This document shows positions 45,144 through 55,456 of a stretch of DNA of 64,000 nucleotides, one piece after another (the stretch's first letter is position 1; each line of letters opens with the position of its first letter). Source of the stretch: Hypericum androsaemum (Eukaryota > Streptophyta > Magnoliopsida > Malpighiales > Hypericaceae); NCBI GenBank assembly GCA_963995505.1, contig OZ023181.1, positions 21,448,221 to 21,512,220 of the forward strand. Reading direction: 5' to 3'. The position numbers and the translations under genes are program-made. The notes beneath the pieces are model-generated. The model was not told the origin of the DNA, did not search any database, and saw only the letters and a program-made list of their open reading frames with translations.

Positions 45144-46136
45144 TGTTGTTTGTCGGAGGTGGTGTACTTGATTAGGATCTTTATTAGTCGAGGCAAGAGT
45201 TGGACTCTTTCTCCGTAAGACGAGATTGCCCCGTATTCAATGCTTACGGGCTGCGGCAATCGTTCCCAAGATACAACGACTAGGCTGCTTACGAGTTCGT
45301 AGCACAACGACCCTCGAAGCTTCAGGTGAACCTTGGAAATTCTGAACTTTCTTGAGAGAGAGGGAGAGAAGAACAACTATTGCTAATGAATGCTTATGCA
45401 ATGAGTTGTGAATGCTTATGCAATGAGTTGTGGGGTGAATCAAATGGTTGGGGGAGAGGCCTATTTATAGGCGCTGGAAGAGTGGCAGACAGGCACTCCG
45501 GGGGGGCACGAGGCACTTTCGAAGAGATGCGACTCAGGCAGCCAGATCGCTCATGGCTCTTCGGAGATGTCTCTTCGCTAGGCAGACAGGCTGGCTGCGC
45601 TCGTGGCCCTTCGGTGTTATTCTGGATCCTTCCAGGTGCGCCCAGACTGTGCTGGCACTCCTTCATGAGGGATCTCGCAACCCTTCGGCCGTCTGGAAAT
45701 ATCCAAGACGTTCCAGCCCTTCGTGCCTCTTCGGTGGCCATCCTGAAAGGCGCTTGCAGCCCCTCGTCACTTCGATAGATACGCAGCTCTCTCCGAACTC
45801 GGGCAAAATACTTAAGGCTCCTGCAGCTCCTCGCGATACGTGCGAAGTACCAAGTGCGCCACAAAGTGCCCATTGCGACCTGCGTCTAATGCGCCATGCG
45901 CACACGCACACGCTCGCGCTCGTGCTACGCACCATCCTCGCCGCGGTCCGAGTTGGCTATCCTTCCAGGTGGTCAACTTATTTCCTAGCTTACAAGGAGT
46001 TTTTCCTTATAAACTAGAAAAAGTTGGTGCCATTTTCCAATGTGGGATTACACTTTCTATTTTCCTTTTGGGCTTTCCACTTGGGCCTTTCCACTTTGGG
46101 CTTTGCATTGAATTTTTCATTCAAGCTTTTTCAACA
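45144..46136 (-). repeat. 3' LTR of copia element (993 bp)
   Basis: Begins TGTTGTTTGTCGG and ends TTTCAACA on the plus strand. It is matched along its length by 50578-51963 (shared ggaggtggtgtacttgatta, gtaagacgagattgccccgt, cctatttataggcgctgga). It contains a minus-strand ctctccctctct tract and a tcctataaatagg-like box that may be the promoter. Confidence 0.9.
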
Positions 46137-46734
46137 ATCCCCCACATGAATGATGATTAATGCATGCTGATACTTTTAAGAAAAGTTCCAACGAAATATC
46201 ATTGCATCGAGAAAGATAGCTTACGGCTTTGAACCTTCCCTAGTAAAATGCTATCGGATTTACTTGCTGCTCAATGAACGCGATGTCTTGAACTGGTCAG
46301 CTTTTTTATGTAAACCAAGACAATAATATTTACACAATGATATCTCTAATATCCTTTGGTTCTCACGTTGTGTCCGTTTCGGCCATGGACCTTATCTGGG
46401 ATTCATAAGTATTTTTTCCTTTTGAATTTGAAGCGGCCTCACTTCACACTTATATAGGTGATCTCCTATCGGGAGTATCCTGCTATACTCTACCTTTATC
46501 TGGTATAGGAATCATTAAAAGCGTAGACGCCTAACCTTACCACACCTCTGCAGGGTAGTACTTGGACAGCTTCTGAGAATGGGATGGATTCCAAGTATTC
46601 ATCTGAACCATCCATAACTTAGTTGTCTCATTGAGCCAAGTTTGTGGGATCTCCACTCATTATGGTTGAGTTACCGCTATGAACGTTCTTTAATGTGTGG
46701 GTTTTAACCCCATTCTCCTTACTGCGTTGTACAT
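46137..46734 (-). other. 3' untranslated interior of the copia element
   Basis: Lies between RNase H and the 3' LTR. It has the polypurine tract at its left end and otherwise no frame or motif of note. Confidence 0.6.
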
Positions 46735-47100
46735 TTAATCTCTGTTGATTCCTTTCGTCAAAGGATCAGCTATGTTATCATTGGACTTCACATAATCAAT
46801 GGTTATTACTCCACTTGAGATCAATTGTCTAACGGTATTATGTCTCCTACGGATATGTCGAGAATTACCGTTGTACATAGTACTTTGTGCTCTCCCGATT
46901 GCAGACATGTTATCACAATGTATCAATACAGGGGGCACAGGCTTGTTCCAATACGGAATATCCTCTAGGAAATTTCTGAGCCATTCAGCTTCTTCCCCAG
47001 CTTTGTCTAGTGCTATAAACTCTGACTCCATGGTGGATCGAGCTATGCACGTTTGTTTAGAGAATTTCCAGGACACAGCTCCTCCACTTATGATGAACAC
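46735..47100 (-). pseudogene. Copia RNase H, C-terminal part
   Basis: Contains [18 protein letters not shown] then [40 protein letters not shown], and [17 protein letters not shown], the copia RNase H signature with conserved ES-E, CDN and RHI-R-H. Ends with [13 protein letters not shown]. It is separated from reverse transcriptase by a stop near 47100-47140. Confidence 0.85.
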
Positions 47101-47139
47101 ATAACCACTAGTAGATTTGGAGTCTTTAGTGTCTGATAT

Positions 47140-48155
47140 CTAATTCGCATCACTGTATCCTTCCAATACAGCTAGATACCTAGTATAAAGTATGTCATGG
47201 TTCATAGTATGTTTTAAATACTTTAGAACCCTTTCCAAAGCTAGCCAGTGGTCTGGTCCTGGATTGCTCGTGAATCTACTAAGCTTGCTAACTGAGTATG
47301 CAATATCAGGGCGTGTACAATTTGTTAAGTACATTAGATGCCCGATGATCTTTGCATATTTCAGTTGAGATACTGGGTCACCTCTGTTCTTAGCCAAGTG
47401 TAGACTCAGGTCTACCAGAGTCTTAGTTAGAGGTTTGTCAAAAATATTAAATTTCTTGAGTACATTCTCAACGTAGTGAGATTGTGATAAGATAATTTTT
47501 TCAGTCGTCCTAGAGATTTTAATCTCCAGTATGACGTCAGCTAGACCCATATCTTTCATGTCAAAGTTGTTCTTTAACATGTTCTTAGTTTTTATAATAA
47601 GATCATTACGACTTCCCGTGATTAGTATGTCGTCTACATACAGACATACAATCACGTAAGCATCAGGTGTGCCTTTAATGTATACACATTTATCACACTC
47701 GTTGATCTTAAAGCCATTTGACATCATTGTCCTGTCAAATTTCTCATGCCACTATTTTGGCATCTGTTTCAGCCCGTATAGTGACTTGACCAGCTTGCAC
47801 ACTTTATGTTCTTGTCCGGGGGCAACAAACTCTTCTAGTTATTCCATATATATTTTCTCTTCTAGTTCTCCATTTAGGAAAGCTATTTTTACATCCATCT
47901 GATGTATCTCGAGATTATAGAGTGCTGTAATAGCTATGATCACTCTAATGGATGTGATTCTTGTGATCGACGAATACGTGTCAAAGAAATCATATCCTTC
48001 CTTCTGTTTGAACCCTTTAGCTACCAACCGAGTTTTGTACTTGTCGATTGATCCATCAGCTTTGTATTTTATTTTAAGGATCTACTTGCAACCTAAAGGT
48101 TTGCAACCTGGTAGAAAATCCACGATTTCCCATGTGTGATTTTGCATGATGGATT
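47140..48155 (-). pseudogene. Copia reverse transcriptase, broken
   Basis: Two pieces in sequence. 48027-47839 has VAKGFKQKEGYDFFDTYSSI and LEIHQMDVKIAFLNGELEE. 47727-47140 has the active-site stretch VIVCLYVDDILITGSRND, then LKNNFDMKDMGLADVILEI, PDIAYSVSKLSRFTSNPG and WLALERVLKYLKHT. An in-frame stop falls between the two pieces. The YVDD catalytic motif is intact but the polyprotein is interrupted. Confidence 0.85.
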
Positions 48156-48872
48156 CTATCTCACTATTGATAGCTTCTTTCCAGAGAGGAGCATCCGAAC
48201 TAGATAATGCCTCAGAAAATCTGGACCAAATGATTTGGCCGTTTTGGCCCTCTTACTCCGTCTAGGTTCCTCAGCACCTTGATCAGAGCCTTGTGTAGCT
48301 TCGTAACTTCTCTTGTTTGAGCTTACTTTTTTCGTTTCTTTTTTAGGGAAGATATTCTCAAAGAATGTTGCATTCCTTGATTCCATGACCATTCTCTCGT
48401 TGATTTTAGGGTTTTCAGACTTGTGCACTAGAAATCAGTATGCGCTACTGTTGTGGACATATCCGATAAAGATGCAGTCAACGGTCTTGGGTCCTATTCT
48501 CACCCTTTTAGGCAGAGGTATTTCTACCTTAGCTAGGCACCCCCATACTTTAAGGTAAACCGTAGGAAGGCTTTCCCCCTTTCCATAATTCATATGGGAT
48601 TTTGTCCCTTTTCTTGTGTGGCAATTTATTTAAAATGTGATTAGCTGAAAGTACAGCTTCCTCCCACAAGTTCTGTGGTAAGCCCGAGCTAATCAACATA
48701 GCATTCATCATCTCCTTAAGAGTTCGATTCTTGCGTTCAGCTACGCTATTTGATTGAGGTGAGTATGGAGCTGTTGTCTAATGGATAATACCATTTTGTT
48801 GGCAGAATTCTTCAAACAGAGCTACATATTCTCCCCCTCTATCACTTCGAATCATTTTGATTTTAGTGCTAA
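48156..48872 (-). pseudogene. Copia integrase C-terminal half and linker, broken
   Basis: After a stop at about 48872 the frame resumes with IKMIRSDRGGEYVALF (the second catalytic Asp segment), then QSNSVAERKNRTLKEMMN and LWEEAVLSANHILNKLP. Further stops follow. 48428-48156 is the variable linker before reverse transcriptase, with a KRSYEATQGSDQGAEEPRRS stretch. Confidence 0.75.
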
Positions 48873-50154
48873 GTTAATTTTTAACCTCATTTTTATAACT
48901 CTTGAAAGCTTCTAGAGCTTCGTCTTTTCCTTTCAAGAGGTATACATAACAGTACCTCGTGCAATCGTCAATAAACGTGATGAAATACTTTTTCCCACAT
49001 CTAGTTTGCACTTGTTTCATATCGCATATATCGGTATGAATTAACTCTAAAGGTGTAGTACTTTTTTCCACTGAATGAAAAGGTGCTTTGGTCATTTTTG
49101 CCTCTACACATACTTCACATTTATTGTTCGGGTCAAACTCTATTTTAGGCCATAAATTTAAACTTACTAACTTTCTTAGTGAGCTCAAATTTACATGTCC
49201 TAATCTATCATGCCATAAGTTAGAACACTCAGCCAAATAAGAAGAATTAACAACTTTATTAGGGCCATTAAAGGCGCGTTTGACAGTTATTATATTCATC
49301 TTGAAGAGCCGCCTCTCGAGGTAACCCTTTTCTACAAAGGTACCGGCCTTGGTCAGAACAAACCTATCAGCCTCAAATACTAGTTTCATCCCAGCTTTGC
49401 TCAACAGAGAGCCGGATACTAAATTCTTACGAATGTCTGGGACATGCAGCACATCCTTGAGGGTCAGCTCTTTTCCAGAGGTCAGCTTCAGCACCACCTG
49501 GCCTAGTCCAACTACGGGTGAAGTCGAGGAGTTACCCATAAATAACTTTCGTCCATTGATCGGAATGTAGGTCAAAAATATCTCCTTATCTGAACAAATG
49601 TGTCGGGTTGCCCCTGTGTCTATGAACCACTCTCTTGGGTTATCCACCAGATTAGCTTCAAATACCACGGTGGATAAGTCTAGCTCAGACAGGTCTTCGG
49701 CCAGATTTGCCTTCTCACGATCGTCCCTCTTAGGCAGGCGATAATCTTTTGCCATGTGACCGGGTTTATCGCAGTTGTAGCAATTGCCCTTGATCTTCTT
49801 AGCTTTCTTTTGCTTTGGCTCTTGCTTCTCTTGCTTATTCTCGGTCTTTTTCCTCTTCTTTCTGGTACCACCTTCGGTGAGGTATACCTTATCATCGGAG
49901 TTGGTCCTGCCGGTCTTGACTTCGGACTTTCGGTTGTCTTCCTCGATCCTTAGTCTCACGATCAGGTTTTCCAGCCCCATGTCCTTCCTCTTATGCTTGA
50001 GGTAGTTCTTGAAGTCCTTCCACAGAGGAGGTAGCTTCTCGATCAGAGCAGCCACTTGGAAAGACTCGCTTAGTTGCATTCCTTCAGCATGGATCTCATG
50101 TAGGATTAGTTGCAACTCTTGCACTTGGTCTATCACCTTCTTGGAGTCGATCAT
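48873..50154 (-). pseudogene. Copia gag end, zinc knuckle, protease and integrase N-terminal half
   Basis: A 426-residue frame. In order: the end of UBN2-type gag ([15 protein letters not shown]), a zinc knuckle [14 protein letters not shown] in which the last cysteine of C-x2-C-x4-H-x4-C is tyrosine, protease [14 protein letters not shown], the pre-integrase segment [17 protein letters not shown] with CEVC, and integrase [14 protein letters not shown] and [17 protein letters not shown]. It stops at the integrase middle. The lost knuckle cysteine and the stop show decay. Confidence 0.88.
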
Positions 50155-50548
50155 CTTGAAGTCGAGGAATCATCCGACGATGAATTTCTTTAAGCCGGCA
50201 TCCTCTGTTTTGTACTTCTTCTCTAAGGAGTCCCACAATTTTTTTTGCAGTCTTGAAACCTGCATAGACATTATAAAGGGTGTCGTCTAGTCCATTCAGA
50301 ACATAGTTACGACATAGAAAGTCGCTATGACTCCATACATCGAGGACGTTGATCTTCTGTTGATCAACCTCATTTTCTGCCACCTTCGAAGCCTCTTCCT
50401 TCAAGAATCGGACCAGGTTGAGCGTCGTCAGGTAGAACAGCACCTGCTGTTGCCATCTCTTGAACTCGGTACCATTGAACTTGGCCGGCCTTTCGGCGTG
50501 GACAGTTCCCGGGACTGCTGGCACTGGTGCTGAGCTTGTTGATGCCAT
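50155..50548 (-). pseudogene. Copia gag, N-terminal part with frameshift
   Basis: Starts at ATG 50548 with MASTSSAPVPAVPGT, then ERPAKFNGTEFKRWQQQVLF and LNGLDDTLYNVYAGFKTAKK. After about 50250, next to a T-run (caatttttttttgc), the frame shifts, and the remaining gag continues in the frame of the next piece. Confidence 0.85.
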
Positions 50549-50577
50549 CTTCAAGTACACAAATCTCGTCTTACGAT

Positions 50578-51963
50578 TGTTATTTGTCGGAGGTGGTGTA
50601 CTTGATTAGGATCTTTATTAGTCGAAGCAAGAGTTGAACTCTTTCTCCGTAAGACGAGATTGCCCCGTATTCAGTGCTTATGGGCTGCGGCAATCGTCCC
50701 CAAGATACAACGACTAGGCTACTTCCGAGTTCGTAGCACAACGACCCTCGAAGCTTCAGGCGAACTTTGGAAATTCAAAACTTTCTTGAGAGAGAGGGAG
50801 AGAAGAACAACTATTGCTAATGAATGCTTATGCAATGAGTTGTAGGGTGAATCAAATGGTTGGAGGAGAGGCCTATTTATAGGCGCTGGAAGAGTGGCAG
50901 GCAGGCACTCCGAGGGGGCACGAGGCACTTCTGAAGAGATGCGACTCAGGAAGGCAGCCAGATCGCTCATGGCTCTTCGGAGATGTCCCTTCGCTAGGCA
51001 GACAGGCTGGCTGCGCTCGTGGCCCTTCGGTGGCATTCTGGATCCTTCTAGGTGCGCCCAGACTGTGCTGGCTCTCCTTCACGAGGGATCTCGCAACTCT
51101 TCGGCCGTCTGGAAGTATCCAGGACGTTCCAGCTAGACCTAACCACGGTTCAAATTTGGACGAATTCGAATCGAATTTATTCGAATTCGAATTCATCAAA
51201 ACATTAAACCATATGCAATTCTTCACAAGACGAATCAAATACCAATTATGAATTTTTAAATTCGAATCGAATTATAATCGAATTCGAATCAAATTATAAT
51301 CGAATTATAACCAAAATTTTCCCTCTCAAATCCCCCCATTTTATTTGAATTTTTAAACATATATTATTATTATATGTACATAAATTTGAATCAAATTTAA
51401 CACGAATTTAACTCGAATCAAATTTTTGAATCGAATTCGAATTAAATTCGCCGGTTTTGCAAATTATAAATATCTTGAACCGTATTCAATTCATTTTATG
51501 ACGAATTCGAATCAAATTTTTGACGAATCGAATCGAATCACGAATCAGATTTAATTCATGGCCAGGTCTAGTTCCAGCCCTTCGTGCCTCTTCGGTGGCC
51601 ATCCTAGAAGGCGCTCGCAGCCCCTCGTCACTTCGGTAGCTACGCATCTCTCTCCGGACTCTGGCAAAATACTTAAGGCTCCTCGCGACGTACCAAGTGT
51701 GCCACAAATCGCCCATTGCGACCTGCGTCTAATGCGCCATGCGCACACGCACATGCGCGTGCTCGGATGGTGCGTACCTCGCCGCGGTACGAGTTGACTA
51801 TCCTTCCAGGTGGTCAACTTATTTCCAAGCTAACAAGGAGTTTCTCCTTATAAACTAGGAAAAGTTGGTGCAACTTTCCAATGTGGGATTGCACTTTCCA
51901 TTTCCCTTTTGGGCTTTCCACTTTGGGCTTTGCATTGAATTTTTCATTCAAGCTTTTCCACCA
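50578..51963 (-). repeat. 5' LTR of copia element (1386 bp, with nested MITE)
   Basis: Matches 45144-46136 from TGTTATTTGTCGG on. It is longer because of a 437-base MITE plus its 8-base target duplication; without it about 941 bases remain. The right end is ttccacca, slightly altered from the TCAACA of the other LTR. The two LTRs differ at many positions, so the insertion is not recent. Confidence 0.88.
51134..51570. mobile_element. hAT MITE nested in the copia LTR (perfect 8-bp TSD)
   Basis: 437 bases starting tagacctaaccacgg and ending catggccaggtcta, so about 14 bases of inverted terminus (tagacctrrccayg). Flanked by gttccagc at 51126-51133 and 51571-51578; the other LTR has a single gttccagc at this point, giving an empty site. 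The interior is built of gaattcgaatcgaattt-like units. No frame. Confidence 0.9.
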
Positions 51964-52026
51964 TATACAAATACAAATACTAATTCTTATCGAGTATTTT
52001 TTTTGTCTTATTCTTTATTATATCAG

Positions 52027-52205
52027 AATCGAACACCATCATATCTTCCGCAAACATTAGCCTGATCAAGAGTACCACCACCGCAGGATGCACAGCACTG
52101 GAACGCTTGGTCGTGAGCTGCGGGATGCGGAGGGACTGGAGCTTCGAGGACCTGCACAAACGGGACGGGGATAGGAAGACGACTGATTCCAGACACTGCT
52201 CATGA
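52027..52205 (+). pseudogene. Orphan exon-like frame after a strong splice acceptor
   Basis: A textbook acceptor (T-rich tract, then ttattatatcag at 52026) leads into a 58-residue frame, SNTIISSANISLIKSTTTAG then CTALERLVVSCGMRRDW and SFEDLHKRDGDRKTTD, ending at a stop. It looks like a terminal exon, but the copia element sits just upstream (to 51963) and no matching exons are recognised left of 45139. It could be a gene relic cut by the insertion. Family not recognised. Confidence 0.35.
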
Positions 52206-52673
52206 ATATGTTGTTCTATAATACATTAGCAGCATTATGATTAGAGAAGCGTCATAATCGGCTGTTTGGGTCCCAAAATTGATATTACGGATGTCAAACT
52301 TCACGATAAATGTTCCACCTCTAAAACCATACGCCGAAAATCAATAACGAAATGAGTTCCGACTGTATCCGTACAAATTCTTACATTCTCCTTGTAGCTC
52401 GTACATGCGAAATAGAAGCGGAAGATAGTCGTAACAGGGGAAGGAATACATATAGAGTTCTACTCTGACTCCGGGACAGCTCGAACGACCGCCTACAACA
52501 CGATTACCTTTCTGCAACAACAATGGTTCTTAGAACCTCGCAACGATGTCATAACAGGTTAATGTTACCTCTTGCTTCCAATTCCTTCCACCTGCCTTCA
52601 TCTTTTCGAATCCTCACACCTTTCCATCGGTAACTCTCCCATTGACGCTGTTGCTGGACTGATGGTTGCAGTA

Positions 52674-53012
52674 TCAATGTACTGTTTGTTCTTCGGAGGT
52701 CTTAATTATGTGAGCTCTTCTAGCATCTTTCTTCCAATCCCTCTTGCAATGAACGCGATCAACATAGGCCTCTCGCGGTACTGAAACAGATATTGGTTCA
52801 GTTGCTCCATTAGGGGTAGAAACTCTCACCTTATCACCATCTAGACGCTTCCCGGGTCTGTATCTACGTTGACGCCCTCGGTTCTTCTTCATCCGACGCG
52901 CCAAAACATCACGCGCTGCCTGCTCCACCCGATCGGTTGGCTGCAGCTCGTAATACTCTTGCATTGCAGAACCATTGACATGCCATCCATCCTCCACAAC
53001 TACCGTAGACAA
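52674..53012 (-). pseudogene. Unrecognised basic open frame (coding-like)
   Basis: A minus frame of about 112 residues with varied composition: MSTVVVEDGWHVNGSAMQEY, QAARDVLARRMKKNRGRQRR, KVRVSTPNGATEPISVSVPR. Upstream of a stop near 53013 the same frame continues with ARSRKLVGLSAFERKIIRVM. It looks like real but broken coding DNA. I do not recognise the family and see no promoter. It may belong with the exon-like frame at 52027, though that lies on the other strand. Confidence 0.3.
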
Positions 53013-53205
53013 CCTCTACACCATTACTCGTATAATCTTACGCTCGAATGCAGACAACCCCACAAGCTTCCGGCTCCTCGCAGCAACTCCCCTTTGTTTA
53101 TCCACGCACCCAGAAGATCAAGATACCACCGAGCATTAGGAGAAGCACCGAGGCGACACCCGAGAAGTTCTATAAATAATATTATTATTAGGAGCTATGC
53201 ATCAA

Positions 53206-53290
53206 GGGGTGGTGGCGCAGTTGGCTAGCGCGTAGGTCTCATAGCTTCTGAGTTATCCTGAGGTCGAGAGTTCGAGCCTCTCTCACCCCA
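53206..53290 (+). tRNA. trnM-CAT: tRNA-Met (CAT, elongator) with 11-base intron
   Basis: 85 bases fold as a standard cloverleaf: acceptor stem ggggtgg/tcacccc plus discriminator A, D arm around gcgcagttggctagcgc, anticodon CAT at 53240-53242, T arm with gttcgag. An 11-base intron (gcttctgagtt) follows the base after the anticodon, as in nuclear plant elongator tRNA-Met genes. Without it the tRNA is 74 bases. No CCA is encoded, and a T-rich tract (tttctcttttt) after the gene serves as Pol III terminator. An AT-rich tataaataat box lies about 35 bases upstream, with caa just before the gene. Confidence 0.95.
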
Positions 53291-54457
53291 TTTCTCTTTT
53301 TATTTTATGTCTTAGCCAGCTAGTAGTGTCTTCTTAATGACGGATCCATCCTCCGTAATTCAAAGAAATAAATAACCTTATTTAAAATAAATCCAATAAA
53401 TAGCTGTTAATTTGATGATAAGGGAAACGTTTTAGGACAAAGTCATCATATAATTTGACCAAGTTACAAACAAACGCGTAAATGGATTGTGAGTCAAAGG
53501 AAAAACGTACAAAAGAGTACAGAATTTCAAATGGAGACGACCGACCGAGTTGCAATTTGGGTCGCCTCCAAATCACACACTTTGCTTTTTGGTATTTAGA
53601 TGCAACTTTTGATGTCATCGAAATTTAGCTACTATGGTTTAGTGCTGGTGGTAAATGTTCATCCATTCTGTTGACTTTGTCTGACAATCAAATGTGTCAT
53701 TTTCTTATTACAAAAGAATGCAGTTCGTACTAAAACCGAAAAGAATGAATTAAATATCCGTATCAAATACGTTTTAAAAAATTTGGACTTAAGTGAGAAG
53801 AATAAAAAATATTAGGATTGAATATTCTAAGTTAGTTTGGCAGTGGACCCGCCTATCATCACGGCCCCTAAACGCCGTTTCACACGTGACAACCCCACCC
53901 CGCCCCACTCCTCACGCCACTAGTTTCAAACCCACTCTCTCTCTCTCTCTCTCTCTCTACCGAGTAAAAGTCAAAATCGGGATTTTTAGTTAGGGTTTCC
54001 CACTAAATTCCTTCCCTCCTCATTCTTTCCCGATCTCTCCACCAACCCAACTGAAATTGAAAGCAAAAGAGGGTCTTTTTGTTTCGTATTGGAAAGGCAA
54101 GGATCCGGATACGATATTACAAGTTCAAGTAAATCCCCTGTTCTTCTCTCTCTCTGGTTCGTTTTCCCATCTGGGTCTTTGGTTTTTAGTGTTGTCCGGT
54201 GGTTTATTTGAGAAAAAGGAGGTAAAGCTTTGATCTTTGGTTGGGGGTGAGCTCGTGGGGCCCCTAATCGTTTAGAATTTTTTTGTGGGTATGTGAAGAG
54301 AGGATGATTAGCTTGTGGATTTGTTCAAGATTGAGCTTTTGGAACTAGGGTTTAGGTAGGTTTGAACTTGGAAATTTGAGTTTCTTAAGTTGTTTGTTTG
54401 TTTGTTATTCGGGTTTCTGCGAGTGGAGTTGGATTGGAGCGAGGTAGGTTTTGCAAA
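53291..54457 (+). other. Upstream region and 5' leader of the HAIKU1-like gene
   Basis: Contains (CT)12 at 53935-53958, a pyrimidine-rich leader-like stretch (53990-54160), and possible GT donor sites suggesting a leader intron that I cannot fix. No other gene. Confidence 0.45.
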
Positions 54458-55456
54458 ATGGATAATTCTAAGAACAGGCAGAATGAGCTTTTGGGTGTCA
54501 ATAAGATGGGGAAGAACATACGGAAGAGCCCGTTGCACCAACCCAATTTCGCTAGTAGCCAGAACAGCAGCAGCAGCAACAATAGCAACATCAACAACAA
54601 CAACCCGAATAGGCAGCAACCCCAGCCTCAGGTCTATAACATTAGCAAGAATGACTTCAGGAGTATTGTTCAACAGCTCACCGGGTCACCGTCACGTGAT
54701 CCTTTGCCCAGGCCTCAGAATCCTCCCAAACCCCAGAGTATGCGGCTGCAGAAGATTAGGCCGCCCCCTTTGACTCCTATGAACCGTCCCCACATTCCCC
54801 CACCGGTTCAACAACCTCCAGTTGTTCAACAACCTCCTCCGGTTCCTTATAACAATAGCTTTGCGGGGCATGGCCAGTTTGTGCAACCCCCGTCAACATT
54901 CATGCCACCCATTTCACCAGGGAACTCTGCTTGGCCTAACACTGCCGAGTCTCCTATCTCAGCCTATATGCGCTACCTTTCTAGTTCTCTAATAGATCCT
55001 GGAATGGGTGGAAATCAAGGTCATCCTGCCCTGCACCCCACCCCACCACATCCACAAGCTGCAGGGCATTTTCAACATCAGCAACCGGGGCTACTTCCTA
55101 ATCCGCACATGCCATCATTGCCATCTCCAAGATTTAACGGCGCAGGCCCGCCCCCACCTGTGCCTAGTTACCCATCACCTCAGTTCAACGGTCCTCCATT
55201 TCCGTCACCAACCTCTCAGTTCCTTTTACCATCTCCTACAGGCTTTATGAACTTGCTGTCCCCAAGATCACCTTATCCGCCACTTTCTCCTGGGATGCAA
55301 TTTCCTCCACTCACACCCAACTTCTCATTCTCACCATTTGCACAGTCTGGGATATTAGGTCCCGGTCCTCAGCCTCCACCTTCTCCGGGCCTTATGTTCC
55401 CATTGTCGCCTTCAGGATTCTTCCCAATGTCCAGTCCAAGATGGAGGAATCCATAG
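54458..55456 (+). CDS. IKU1: VQ motif protein, HAIKU1 (IKU1/VQ14) type
   Basis: Single coding exon, 332 residues. VQ proteins bind WRKY factors through their VQ motif; HAIKU1 controls endosperm growth and seed size. The start MDNSKNRQNELLGVNKMGKN is the conserved HAIKU1 N-terminus, so the ATG at 54458 is chosen over upstream in-frame codons. The VQ motif is FRSIVQQLTG at residues 67-76 (F67, V71, Q72, L74, T75, G76 all present). An N/S/Q-rich stretch precedes it. The rest is proline-rich and disordered with repeated PSPxFNG and LSPxSPYPPLSPG blocks, ending FPMSSPRWRNP, as in the family. Length is close to the Arabidopsis protein. No in-frame defect. Confidence 0.92.
   Translation: MDNSKNRQNELLGVNKMGKNIRKSPLHQPNFASSQNSSSSNNSNINNNNPNRQQPQPQVYNISKNDFRSIVQQLTGSPSRDPLPRPQNPPKPQSMRLQKIRPPPLTPMNRPHIPPPVQQPPVVQQPPPVPYNNSFAGHGQFVQPPSTFMPPISPGNSAWPNTAESPISAYMRYLSSSLIDPGMGGNQGHPALHPTPPHPQAAGHFQHQQPGLLPNPHMPSLPSPRFNGAGPPPPVPSYPSPQFNGPPFPSPTSQFLLPSPTGFMNLLSPRSPYPPLSPGMQFPPLTPNFSFSPFAQSGILGPGPQPPPSPGLMFPLSPSGFFPMSSPRWRNP

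Larger units (their letters stand above)
45144..51963 (-). mobile_element. Complete but inactive Ty1/copia retrotransposon
   Basis: Minus-oriented, 6.8 kb, with LTRs at both ends, identical 5-bp target duplications tatac (45139-45143 and 51964-51968), and a polypurine tract atgtgggggat on the minus strand just inside the 3' LTR (46137). Reading right to left: gag, zinc knuckle, protease, integrase, reverse transcriptase, RNase H, the copia order. Several frameshifts and stops disable it. The primer site next to the 5' LTR is not the usual initiator-tRNA-Met complement. A hAT MITE later inserted into the 5' LTR. Confidence 0.9.

Noticed and set aside
45380..46017. Frames of 100-189 residues in both LTRs of the 45-kb copia element
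   Set aside because: They are found in LTR sequence and recur in the other LTR with changes. No retroviral or host domain.
45144..51963. Possible endogenous pararetrovirus
   Set aside because: The order integrase before reverse transcriptase, LTRs, 5-bp target duplication and the copia motifs show a Ty1/copia retrotransposon; no movement or coat protein region.
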